In this document: in pieces, positions 1 through 8,398 of the stretch
Layout of the letters: the number at the start of each line of letters is the position of its first letter
Numbering within the stretch: position 1 is the first letter of the stretch
NCBI GenBank assembly: GCA_030620045.1
Contig: JAUXAD010000004.1
Location: 1 to 44,123 of the forward strand
DNA from: an archaeon
Lineage (GTDB): Archaea; Nanobdellota; Nanobdellia; Pacearchaeales; GW2011-AR1
DNA length: 44,123 bases
Direction: 5' to 3'
The notes under the pieces: model-generated
Told to the model about the DNA's origin: nothing
The model's input: the letters and a program-made list of their open reading frames with translations, nothing else
Database searches by the model: none
Program-made: the position numbers and the translations under genes

Positions 1-3000
1 GCAGGAAGCCCTTTGTAAGGTTCTGTTTCATAATATTTCAACACAGGATTCTTAGGATCACTTAGTGAAGATGTATACAGATTCTTATAAGATGTCTCGT
101 CAAATCTTTTAAAAGAAAATTGTTTATTAATCTCTTTAGAAAGATTCTTTGAATCATTTTCTATTACACCATTTAAATCATAAACCGCCATTACTGAATA
201 ATCTCCTCTTTTATCCTCATTTAATTCTAATAAATACTTTTCACCACCATATCCAAAACCTTGAACAGGAACAGATTCTCCAGATCCAATATTTCCAAAT
301 CCACTAGAAACCCCCCCATCATATCTCTTTTCTTGTGAATCCTTCTCTCTTCCCCAATCAAATCCAACCCCACTTAATCCTTGTTTTTCATTTATTCCCT
401 CAACAAAATTAGTTCTTTCAGCATTTTGTTTATTAGCATTATAAAGCTCAACCAATTCTTTATTCAATTTTTTCTTTGCCATCTTAGAATCAACTCTAGA
501 ATTTAACTGCAAACTTCTTGCTTGCCCAATTGAAACTGTATTTGGAGTTATCATATTAATAATTTCTGAAGTATTAATCATTTCCCCTCCTCCAACATTT
601 ATTTCTCCATCAAGAATTCTCCCAAGCTCGTCTTTAACAAGAGGGATATACTCTTTCCCAAATTCCTCAGTATTAACATAAGTTTCTCCTAAAAATTCCT
701 TTTGTTCAGTAAAACCTTTCTGCAAATTTTTAATCTCCTCATTCTGTTCTTTTAATTCATTATAATATGCATCAACATCATTATCAATTTCATCTCCTTT
801 ATGATACATACATTCCTCTATTGAATCATACTCTTTACCAGCAACTAAATCAGCACAACGCTCATACCATCCCCCTTCGCCCCTCATAACTTCCTGCCTT
901 GCAATTGCTTTTCCTTCAGTATTTGCAAAAAAGTTTTTAACAGTTAACCATGCACCAACACCCAAACAAGCTGTCTTAAGTCCCTTAACAACAGTTCCAA
1001 GACTTTCAGAAATCTCTGTCCATTGTTCAATTGTCTCATTTAGCCCATCAATTATTTCCTTGGTTTTTTCAGGAGAAAGTTTTATCGCTCTTTTTTCAAT
1101 TCCAATTTTAAACCCAAAATTCGCCTCTGTTCCAACATTATCTATATTAGGAATAACTGAAACTCTTGCAGACTTTTTCAAATTCACTTTTATCAAAATA
1201 AAAGTATGCTTACTTCCAAAACTTTCCATAATATTTTTTTCTAATGTTTTTGTATCAGAAATAATTTTTCCATCCTTAACAAGATTTACTTTTATTTTAG
1301 CTGAATCATCCCCAATAGAAATAAGCTGGATAGATTCCTTTCTTGATTCATTTAAATAAATAATCTGATTTTTCCTTAAAACAGGAAAAGTTACTTCTCC
1401 ATCAGAATTTTTTATTTTTATTTCTGCACTATAATCTTCAAGACTTGGCTCGTAAATTCCCTCAAAAGAAATTTTTCTAAATTGCCCATTAATCATAACA
1501 CTTCTGCTTGCAATCTCAGAACTTGAAAGCTTGTATTCATTATCACAATACTTCTTCAAATTCTTGCCAGAATTCGGATATTTCTCTTTAAACTCTTCAC
1601 ATAATTCAACAACAGTTCCCTTCTGCTCCATATAGTCTGCAAGAATTATTTTCTTATACAAAGTTTCTTCACCATAAGTTATTTTATCAGAATGCTTTAC
1701 AGAAGAAAAACTATCTATAATTGTCTCATAATCTTCCATTGCATTTCCATAATAACTTTTATCACCAATCTCTTTATCCCTGGGTCCTGCAAAACCAACA
1801 ATTGAAACTTTTTTATTAAAAATATCCCCCTCTTCTCCATAAGAAAGAAGCTGGATATCTTTTTTCATTATAATCCATTCTCCAACAGTTATTGAATCAA
1901 CCATATCATCAAAACGCTCAACTCCAGTTGAAATCTCATCATCAGTTAACTTATCTTTATGCTCAGATATTGCAACAAGATAAACATATAAGTTTTCTTT
2001 TTTTCCTGTATCTCCCTCAGTTCCAACATATCCTAAATAAACAGATTTATTCTCATCTTTTTTATACAACCAATCACCAACTTCATATCCTTTCTCACTT
2101 GCTCCTTCAAAACTTAGATTAATTTGTGGCTCAATCTTTAAATCAAAAGCATTTTCATCCTCACACTTAATAGTAACTTTTTGAACAAGCCCCTCTTTTC
2201 TTATCCCTCCTTTTTTAATATAACATTTATTCTCTAAAAATTTCCCTCCTTCAGCAACCTCAACAATATCCCCATTTACTTCTAACTTAGCTCTTGTATC
2301 TGGATCTTCTAAACTTTCTAATTTTATTTCCAAACCTGCCAGGCATTCAAATCCAGGCATATAAATTTTCCTAGAGGTCTCTCCTTCTTTTAGACTAACA
2401 CTTGAAATTTTTTTAATATCAGTATAAATTGAGATTGTTGCTCTATCAGTTTCAATATCTTTTGCCCTCAAATATCCTTTTCCATCCCAAAACCTATATT
2501 GCATATACTTCTCATCCCATTGCTCGTCAGTAAGTTCAGGAAGATAAAAACTTGCCTTTCCAATACCAAAAGCATTCTTAATATCATATTTTATTTTTGC
2601 TGTTAAATTTCCCTGAACAAATTCTGGCATTGCTGATGCATTTTTCTGTTTTTTCAAAAGTATAACAACATAACCAATATTATTTAAAACAGGGGAATTC
2701 AAATTTTCCTCTACTCCTAATGCTGCCCTCGCAGGATGAAACCCAATCCCTGAAACTTCATCAGGATATTCTCCTGCAAAAGAAATAGTCTCAATTGCTT
2801 CAACATCAATCAAAGGATTAATTTTTGTTGCACCCAGCTGACAAAAAATCGGAACATTTTCCTCCTCAAGTAAATCACTTCTTACAACAGCAGGAGTACA
2901 TCCAAAAGGAGCAATTTGAATAACAAAATCTTGCCCAGCTTCGCACATTGATTTGTCAAACTTCAAACCTCCATCCATACCCATACCAGTCCCTTCAAAA

Positions 3001-3104
3001 TGAGGGGCTCCAAAATTTGTCCTCCTATAATCTGCACTTACAAAAGAAATTAACAAAAGCCCAACTAGCAAAAAGATTCCAATTTTAATTTTCATTGTTT
3101 TCAT
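1..3104 (-). CDS. Large exported protein, C-terminus beyond the window
   Basis: The frame is open from 3104 to the left edge, giving at least 1,034 residues with the C-terminus missing. I chose the ATG at 3104 because it overlaps the stop of the upstream gene as ATGA and has a GGAG sequence about 9 nt before it; an in-frame ATG at 3095 is the alternative. The N-terminus is a typical Sec signal (basic start, hydrophobic run, cleavage likely after FVSA). The mature part contains a Cys-containing N-terminal segment and, around residues 440-500, a helical stretch with spacing like a TPR-type repeat (Y..I..F, a CEEFKEKYPNS-like helix). I recognise no enzyme motif. It is the third member of a coupled set with the pilin-like 615 aa gene, so a joint envelope role is inferred. 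The exact function is unknown. Confidence 0.8.
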   Translation of the reverse strand, partial: MKTMKIKIGIFLLVGLLLISFVSADYRRTNFGAPHFEGTGMGMDGGLKFDKSMCEAGQDFVIQIAPFGCTPAVVRSDLLEEENVPIFCQLGATKINPLIDVEAIETISFAGEYPDEVSGIGFHPARAALGVEENLNSPVLNNIGYVVILLKKQKNASAMPEFVQGNLTAKIKYDIKNAFGIGKASFYLPELTDEQWDEKYMQYRFWDGKGYLRAKDIETDRATISIYTDIKKISSVSLKEGETSRKIYMPGFECLAGLEIKLESLEDPDTRAKLEVNGDIVEVAEGGKFLENKCYIKKGGIRKEGLVQKVTIKCEDENAFDLKIEPQINLSFEGASEKGYEVGDWLYKKDENKSVYLGYVGTEGDTGKKENLYVYLVAISEHKDKLTDDEISTGVERFDDMVDSITVGEWIIMKKDIQLLSYGEEGDIFNKKVSIVGFAGPRDKEIGDKSYYGNAMEDYETIIDSFSSVKHSDKITYGEETLYKKIILADYMEQKGTVVELCEEFKEKYPNSGKNLKKYCDNEYKLSSSEIASRSVMINGQFRKISFEGIYEPSLEDYSAEIKIKNSDGEVTFPVLRKNQIIYLNESRKESIQLISIGDDSAKIKVNLVKDGKIISDTKTLEKNIMESFGSKHTFILIKVNLKKSARVSVIPNIDNVGTEANFGFKIGIEKRAIKLSPEKTKEIIDGLNETIEQWTEISESLGTVVKGLKTACLGVGAWLTVKNFFANTEGKAIARQEVMRGEGGWYERCADLVAGKEYDSIEECMYHKGDEIDNDVDAYYNELKEQNEEIKNLQKGFTEQKEFLGETYVNTEEFGKEYIPLVKDELGRILDGEINVGGGEMINTSEIINMITPNTVSIGQARSLQLNSRVDSKMAKKKLNKELVELYNANKQNAERTNFVEGINEKQGLSGVGFDWGREKDSQEKRYDGGVSSGFGNIGSGESVPVQGFGYGGEKYLLELNEDKRGDYSVMAVYDLNGVIENDSKNLSKEINKQFSFKRFDETSYKNLYTSSLSDPKNPVLKYYETEPYKGLP

Positions 3105-4948
3105 TTAAAATATATCTCCAAACCTTTTTCTTCAAATAATAAATAATTATCTTGCAACTCTGCAATTGATTTTGGCAAACTCAAACTTCCTGCATTTATT
3201 TCAATAACACCTGAACTTTCTAACTCAGATTCTAAAATATAATAATTTTCTTTTCCTCCTCCAGATAATACATTTGAAATAATTTGTTCAGGAATTTCAA
3301 TATCAAAACATTTTTCTTGCATCAATCCAAAAAATCCACCCAAACCAGTTTGAGGAACTTCCATACATTGCTCATAAACAGTCTTCTCTAGTTTCAAAGA
3401 AGAACTCTTATACACATAAACTTGAACTTCATATTGCCCTTCACTTAATTTCACAGTTTTCTGCCCAGGATAAACAACCGTCTTCGAAGATTTGTCAGAA
3501 ATAAAACTAATCATTGCATTTCCATCATAACTACTTCCATCTAATTTTAATTCAATATTTGTTTCATAAAGCTTATCTAAAAGAATATCAACACTTCCAG
3601 ACACTGTTGTAGAATATAAATATTTAGCATCTTCAAAACCTTCTGCTTTTGTCACAATATAACCATTAACACACTGTGGGAAGTTATCTTCTAAATTTCC
3701 TTGTTCTGCCTTCCCAATATTACAAACCGTCCCAGAACATTCATAAGAAATATCTGCTTCAACAGGATTAAGTTTTGTATCATAAGTATTTACTTCAACT
3801 AAAGTATTTTTGTATTTGCATAATTCAGGGACTCCAATTTCAACAGCACTAACATCTAAAGCCTCTCTTGGTTTATTTCCCTGAACCACAACTGCAACAG
3901 GGAATTGGAAAATTTCTTTTCCACTATAAACCTGAATTAAAACAGGATATCTAACATTGTAAACAAAATGATACGGCACATAACAAAAACCTAAAATACC
4001 CAAACCTACTTGATTTCCAACTGGTTTTGATATTAAAACACTTTCTTCAGAAGGAGCAACTTCAAAGCTATTAGCCCACTCCTTTGAATTAATAAATCTA
4101 ACACCTGCATTAACAGAAACATCTACAACAAAATATTCATCCTCCTTATTCCTCAAAGAATAATCTCCTCCTTTTACCTTCAAAGATAATGTATTCGCCT
4201 CAATAGCTTCTTGTAATTCATCAAAAACTTCATCAGCACCCCAAGTCACAGGAGAACAAGTTAACTCAACACCGTCAACAGGAGCATAAAGTCTTAATGT
4301 ATCCACAGCATAATTTTCTAAAAATAAATTCTTCTGCTCATACTCATAAATTTTCTTTGCAGAATTATAAAGAACTCCTAATTTTGATCTAACTGCCACC
4401 TTATGAGTTCTAATCAATGCACTGTCTTCTTCTTTATTAATACTTAAATCCATATCCAGACTAACTTCAACCTCATTATCTCTAATAGTAATTTTTGTCT
4501 CTGCCTCTCCCTGACTAATTTCAAATTCTTGTTCATAATATTCATCAAATATACATTCAGTAATCTTCTTATCTATAAATTCTTCAAGCTGGTTTTCCAT
4601 CTTTCTTTTAGAAGGCACCTGCTCCTTCTGGACATTATTTCCAGAAACATAATACCAATAAGGAATAGGATTTCCTAAAAAATTAAGCTGAGATGAAAAA
4701 GGCATATATGCTGAACCTGGCTCAAAATCTGGCAAAGAAATATAGCCACCTTGACTTTCTAAAACATCTATTCCTATTAAAGTACTATCTTCTAAACAAG
4801 ACAAAAAACTAACATAAACTGGTTCTATGTTTGCAGGAATTTGTTCAGAAATAAGAGAATCTTTAAATATAAAAAAACCAGCAATTACAGCAACTAAAAT
4901 TATTGCAATTATGATAAAAATAGTAATTTGACCTATTTTGTTTTTCAT
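3101..4948 (-). CDS. Pilin-like membrane-anchored exported protein (class III-type signal)
   Basis: This 615-residue protein begins MKNKIGQITIF followed by an Ile/Val-rich segment to about residue 27. That matches the class III (type IV pilin-like) signal pattern, with a short basic start, Gly-Gln at residues 6-7 and then a hydrophobic helix. The remaining roughly 585 residues form a large extracellular domain with about ten Cys and beta-rich segments, far longer than a structural pilin (usually 100-200 aa). I infer a surface protein inserted through, or modelled on, the pilin pathway. A candidate processing peptidase is encoded at 41723-42565. It is coupled upstream to a 44 aa gene (ATGA) and downstream to the giant exported protein (ATGA). 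No enzymatic motif was recognised. Confidence 0.85.
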   Translation of the reverse strand: MKNKIGQITIFIIIAIILVAVIAGFFIFKDSLISEQIPANIEPVYVSFLSCLEDSTLIGIDVLESQGGYISLPDFEPGSAYMPFSSQLNFLGNPIPYWYYVSGNNVQKEQVPSKRKMENQLEEFIDKKITECIFDEYYEQEFEISQGEAETKITIRDNEVEVSLDMDLSINKEEDSALIRTHKVAVRSKLGVLYNSAKKIYEYEQKNLFLENYAVDTLRLYAPVDGVELTCSPVTWGADEVFDELQEAIEANTLSLKVKGGDYSLRNKEDEYFVVDVSVNAGVRFINSKEWANSFEVAPSEESVLISKPVGNQVGLGILGFCYVPYHFVYNVRYPVLIQVYSGKEIFQFPVAVVVQGNKPREALDVSAVEIGVPELCKYKNTLVEVNTYDTKLNPVEADISYECSGTVCNIGKAEQGNLEDNFPQCVNGYIVTKAEGFEDAKYLYSTTVSGSVDILLDKLYETNIELKLDGSSYDGNAMISFISDKSSKTVVYPGQKTVKLSEGQYEVQVYVYKSSSLKLEKTVYEQCMEVPQTGLGGFFGLMQEKCFDIEIPEQIISNVLSGGGKENYYILESELESSGVIEINAGSLSLPKSIAELQDNYLLFEEKGLEIYFK

Positions 4949-5079
4949 TCTTTTTTTACCTCCAAACCAAGTTTTTTCTTTATTAAATTTAAGATTTCTG
5001 TATTAATATCTTTGTTAATAACCTCTTTAAATTTATTCCAAAGTTTCTCATCCTCTATAAGAAGCAAGTATTTTTTCAT
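4945..5079 (-). CDS. Small 44 aa protein translationally coupled to the pilin-like gene
   Basis: The minus-strand frame starts at an ATG at 5079, preceded by GAGAGGTTT, and ends in a TGA that overlaps the next gene's ATG (ATGA at 4948-4945). The product is charged and amphipathic (starts MKKYLLLIEDEKLW, ends LEVKKE), with no signal peptide or Cys, so it is probably cytoplasmic and helical. The start signal, the stop/start overlap and the amino-acid composition support a real gene despite its size. Its position first in a set of coupled envelope genes suggests an accessory or regulatory role, but no family was recognised. Confidence 0.6.
   Translation of the reverse strand: MKKYLLLIEDEKLWNKFKEVINKDINTEILNLIKKKLGLEVKKE
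4958..4963 (-). promoter_or_regulatory. Strong Shine-Dalgarno for the 615 aa gene
   Basis: On the minus strand this reads GGAGGT, 9 nt before the ATG at 4948. It lies inside the 3' end of the 44 aa gene. Many other genes here appear leaderless, so this internal site shows that the organism uses Shine-Dalgarno initiation within operons. Confidence 0.75.
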
Positions 5080-5171
5080 TTAAACCTCTCATATTCTAAG
5101 AAAATTTCAATATATAAATGTTTCTTAATAATTAAGTTAGTTAGTAAATAAGTTAGTAAGATAAATATATT

Positions 5172-6056
5172 TTATTCTGTAGGCCATATTGGTTCTTCAA
5201 AGAAAAAACAATAACCAGCTAAAAAATGAAAAAAACCTGGTACATTCTCACTTGCAGGTAATACAGTATAACTAAGTTCTGCATGAATTCTTTCAAATAA
5301 TGTTGCTCCAATACCAAATTTTAATCCAAACATTGCACTTGATATTTCTTCATGAACATCAAAGTCAGGTATCTCTATTGTTGTAAATTCGCCCAATGCA
5401 CCAATACCAAACAATATAGAAGGATTTAATTTAGGTATTTGTTCTAAAAATAAATTTAATGGGTGAAATTCTGCATTGGCTCCTAGTAAAAAACCACCTG
5501 ATTTTACAGTTGCCTCAACTGGCTCTGTATACTCCTTTGATGAACCAAAAGCATGTGCATCTACCTTAGCTCCAAATCCAAATTCAGGAATATTAAAACC
5601 ACCAGCCACACCAATTGTTACAGAAGGGTCATAAGCTTGTTCTGTTTTTCCTTCTGCTGATACTGGAAATACTATTCCAAGCATTGGTTCAATATAAAAA
5701 TTTATAGGTTGACCAGCAACTGTTAATCCAGATAACCCCATTCCCAAAGCCATTCCTCCAGCAACCAATAATTTTGATAATCCCTTTTTAGGTTTATGTT
5801 TACTATTTAATGAATAAAGAAATTTATCAACATTTTTCCCATCTCTTTCTCTATCTTGATAAATTCGTTCTTGAAATTTATCAACATCTTTTCCATGTTT
5901 TTCTCTATCTTGCTCTATGTATTCACTGAATCTTTCAAGTTTTTCTCCATATTTTGCTCTATCTGAATCAATTACATTTTTCTGAAATCCTTTAAGCTTT
6001 CCTCTATACTCTGCTCTATCTTGAGGGGGTATTTTTAATTCTGATTCTTGTTTCAT
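5172..6056 (-). CDS. Beta-barrel-like membrane protein with an 18-residue repeat arm
   Basis: The 294 aa product has three parts. Residues 12-84 hold four copies of a charged unit of about 18 residues (pattern [QS]DR..(Y/H/D)GK..(D/E)(K/R)F...I), beginning near residues 12, 31, 49 and 67 and probably helical. Residues 93-115 are a Gly/Ala/Leu-rich hydrophobic segment. Residues 119-290 alternate glycine and aromatic/hydrophobic strands (for example GVAGGF, GFGAKVDAHAFG, FGLKFGIGA) and end in aromatics, like small outer-membrane beta-barrels of the OmpA/OmpW type. Such barrels are not expected in archaea with a single membrane, so the fold call is an inference from pattern only. It stands alone, with its own TATA-like box (6092-6103) about 41 nt upstream. 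Confidence 0.75.
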   Translation of the reverse strand: MKQESELKIPPQDRAEYRGKLKGFQKNVIDSDRAKYGEKLERFSEYIEQDREKHGKDVDKFQERIYQDRERDGKNVDKFLYSLNSKHKPKKGLSKLLVAGGMALGMGLSGLTVAGQPINFYIEPMLGIVFPVSAEGKTEQAYDPSVTIGVAGGFNIPEFGFGAKVDAHAFGSSKEYTEPVEATVKSGGFLLGANAEFHPLNLFLEQIPKLNPSILFGIGALGEFTTIEIPDFDVHEEISSAMFGLKFGIGATLFERIHAELSYTVLPASENVPGFFHFLAGYCFFFEEPIWPTE

Positions 6057-6129
6057 TTTTTATTCACTTACAAAATTCGCAATTTTATTTGATATTTAAA
6101 TATTCTTGTGATTCAGTGGTTATGTTCTC

Positions 6130-8331
6130 TCACTCACAATATTCATAACACCCCGCCCAAGTACATATTTCTATACATACTGGTTCAGGTTTTTCATTGC
6201 AACTTCCTCCACTACATCCATATTGACAATCTTCTATTAAATTTGAGGTACTTGTAGATGTGCAATATTTATCTAACACACAAGTATATGTTTTATAATT
6301 TTTCCAGACATCATTACTTTGGCAAAATGAACTTCCTATATAACCATCAGTTCCACAATCTGAACTAGAGGAACACTCACTATAAGTCATGGCTGCTAAA
6401 AGATCTATCCTTGGGAAGCTAAGACCATTATCCGGGTCTATAATTGGAACTCCTGACCTCTTTAATATCTCTTCTATTTGGTCGGGTAGTATTGAAGGTT
6501 CAAATTGTTTTGCCAAAGCTATAGCACCAGCAACATGTGGGGCTGCCATTGATGTTCCTGAATAAGTAGCATAACCTCCAATTATTGTAGAATGAATACT
6601 CTCTCCTGGAGCAAGGAGATCAAGCAAAATACCAGTATTAGTAAAACTTGATATAACATCTGATTTTGTTGTTGAACCTACTGAAATTGCATTTGGTGAA
6701 CAAGCTGGATATGAAATACCATTAGAATGGCCCTGGTTGTCAGATGCAATAGTCACTGCTATACCTAAATTATGTGCTGTATTAATAACATTATCCATCC
6801 AAGTTGGGCATGTTGCACGATTATATTCGCCATGATTACCAATACTTATTGTTGTTGCTACAATATTATAATCAGTTTTTTTATTATTACACCAATCAAC
6901 ACCAGCAATCATAGCTGAGCCTGGACAGCTTCCTCCAGAACTACAAACTTTCAATGCTAATAATTCAGCATTAGGAGCAACACCCCGGTAAATAGTATTA
7001 TTAGAAGCTACAATACCAGCTACATGCGTCCCATGATTATGGTCATCCATTGGATTGAAATCACCATTATAAAAATCATAACCATCAAGAACCCTACCAC
7101 AATTATTCCAGACATAATCTATATCTTTAACTTTATCGATTTCAAAACCATAACAATTATAAATAGAATCAGAAACCAATCTAATTTTTATCGTATCACC
7201 AGGAACAGAATCACTCCACATACTAGGCATATCTTCACAATGATTGGGAGGAGAACTCCATGAAGAAGTGCTTTCAATAATTTGTACAACATTATTATTC
7301 CCATCTAAAATTTCTATAGAATCCCAATAATCTTTCTCAAGTCCAATTCTATCAAAATGAACTGCAATATTATTATAACCTGACTTTGTGATTGTCCATG
7401 TATTATAATAATTGCTTGGATAATTGTGTGGAGATTCAACAAAATAATCTGCTATTTCTGTTGTAGTTTGACTTATGCTACAACTTGGATTCCCCAAATC
7501 AGGATGTGTATAATCAATTCCAGTATCAACTACACAAACAACAGAGCCCTCACCAGTTACTCCCATATCCCATATATCATCTGCATTTATTAATGGAATA
7601 GAATCATCAAGGGTTATATGAAGCAATTCATCTTCATAAATTTCTTCTACATTTGGGTCTTGTTCTAATTTATCCAAACCTTCTTGTGTAATTTTTCCTG
7701 CAAATCCATTAACAGTGTTATATCTATGTTTAAGTTGGAATTCATTTGAACTAAACTTTGATAATACTTTATCTTGTTTTCTTTTTATTTTTGATTTTAT
7801 TTCTGGTAAAGCACTCTTAGTTATTCCAAGCATTTCGTCATCTTCTAGAATTTCATCATCTTTTAGCATAACAATCACATCTATGAAATCTTCATTTTCA
7901 TCATCAATCAATTTATCTTTTTCTTTATCAGGTTTATCAAATACCTTTTCCTCATCTACAGAATCAGAATTATCTTCAGGAGAATTAGTTTCTGCATTTT
8001 CAGTTTCTTCGGTTTCTGAATCAACCTCTTCTGAATTAGAATCTACATCAGAACTTGAACTAGAACTTGAGCTACTTGAAGAACTTGAACTTCCTCCACC
8101 ACCTCCAGATGAACTCAAAAATGAACTCACAAAATCATCTTCACCATCATTTAAGAAATTTGGATTAGATAAACTATTACTGCTTTGTTCGCTATTAATT
8201 AAAACAGATTCTGTCCCTGCAATATTTTCATTATCAAATTTTGTAAATTCCTGAACTGTAATAATTAAACTTAAAGAAACAACCAAAATAGAAACAATTA
8301 AAATAGATATCAAAACACTTCTTTTTTTCAT
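6130..8331 (-). CDS. Cell-surface subtilisin-like serine protease (S8) with CUB-like insert
   Basis: Peptidase S8 catalytic residues are visible: Asp269 in VVDTGID, His433 in HGTHVAG, Ser594 in GTSMAAPHVAG, and oxyanion Asn532. Residues 5-26 are an N-terminal signal/anchor, followed by a Gly5-Ser14 linker and an acidic low-complexity stretch to about 150. An I9-type propeptide spans about 150-240. Between the Asp and His motifs lies an insert (about 285-400) that looks like a CUB-type beta-sandwich (YWDSIEILDG, then PGDTIKIRLVSDS). After the catalytic domain, residues 652-733 form a Cys-rich module ending in a C.E.C.W.GC..YC tail that recurs in the 864 aa neighbour. It is likely an extracellular endopeptidase tethered to the membrane; the substrate is unknown. 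The TATA-to-ATG spacing of about 25 nt suggests a leaderless mRNA. Confidence 0.93.
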   Translation of the reverse strand: MKKRSVLISILIVSILVVSLSLIITVQEFTKFDNENIAGTESVLINSEQSSNSLSNPNFLNDGEDDFVSSFLSSSGGGGGSSSSSSSSSSSSSSDVDSNSEEVDSETEETENAETNSPEDNSDSVDEEKVFDKPDKEKDKLIDDENEDFIDVIVMLKDDEILEDDEMLGITKSALPEIKSKIKRKQDKVLSKFSSNEFQLKHRYNTVNGFAGKITQEGLDKLEQDPNVEEIYEDELLHITLDDSIPLINADDIWDMGVTGEGSVVCVVDTGIDYTHPDLGNPSCSISQTTTEIADYFVESPHNYPSNYYNTWTITKSGYNNIAVHFDRIGLEKDYWDSIEILDGNNNVVQIIESTSSWSSPPNHCEDMPSMWSDSVPGDTIKIRLVSDSIYNCYGFEIDKVKDIDYVWNNCGRVLDGYDFYNGDFNPMDDHNHGTHVAGIVASNNTIYRGVAPNAELLALKVCSSGGSCPGSAMIAGVDWCNNKKTDYNIVATTISIGNHGEYNRATCPTWMDNVINTAHNLGIAVTIASDNQGHSNGISYPACSPNAISVGSTTKSDVISSFTNTGILLDLLAPGESIHSTIIGGYATYSGTSMAAPHVAGAIALAKQFEPSILPDQIEEILKRSGVPIIDPDNGLSFPRIDLLAAMTYSECSSSSDCGTDGYIGSSFCQSNDVWKNYKTYTCVLDKYCTSTSTSNLIEDCQYGCSGGSCNEKPEPVCIEICTWAGCYEYCE
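8050..8091 (-). repeat. Imperfect hexanucleotide repeat encoding a poly-Ser linker
   Basis: About seven tandem hexamers related to AGTTCA (minus strand) encode 14 consecutive serines in the protease linker, directly after five glycines. Ser codons are mixed, so the run is held at protein level, but it could still expand or contract by slippage. The 864 aa neighbour has the matching Gly run followed by Lys instead of Ser. Confidence 0.7.
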
Positions 8332-8352
8332 TATAACAAATAATTTTTTGAT

Positions 8353-8360
8353 GTTATAAA
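8353..8360 (-). promoter_or_regulatory. TATA box of the protease gene (duplicated promoter)
   Basis: On the minus strand this reads TTTATAAC, centred about 25 nt before the ATG at 8331. The surrounding bases, including TTTGTTATAATG at the start codon, match the promoter of the 864 aa gene at 11015-11022 almost base for base. Confidence 0.7.
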
Positions 8361-8398
8361 TATTTGTATAAATTAGAACAATAATCTAATCAAAATCT

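Noticed and set aside
5130-5160. TTAGT-type short repeats behind the 44 aa gene
   Set aside because: Too short and irregular to be a CRISPR array or a defined regulatory repeat. No CRISPR array or insertion sequence was seen anywhere in the window.
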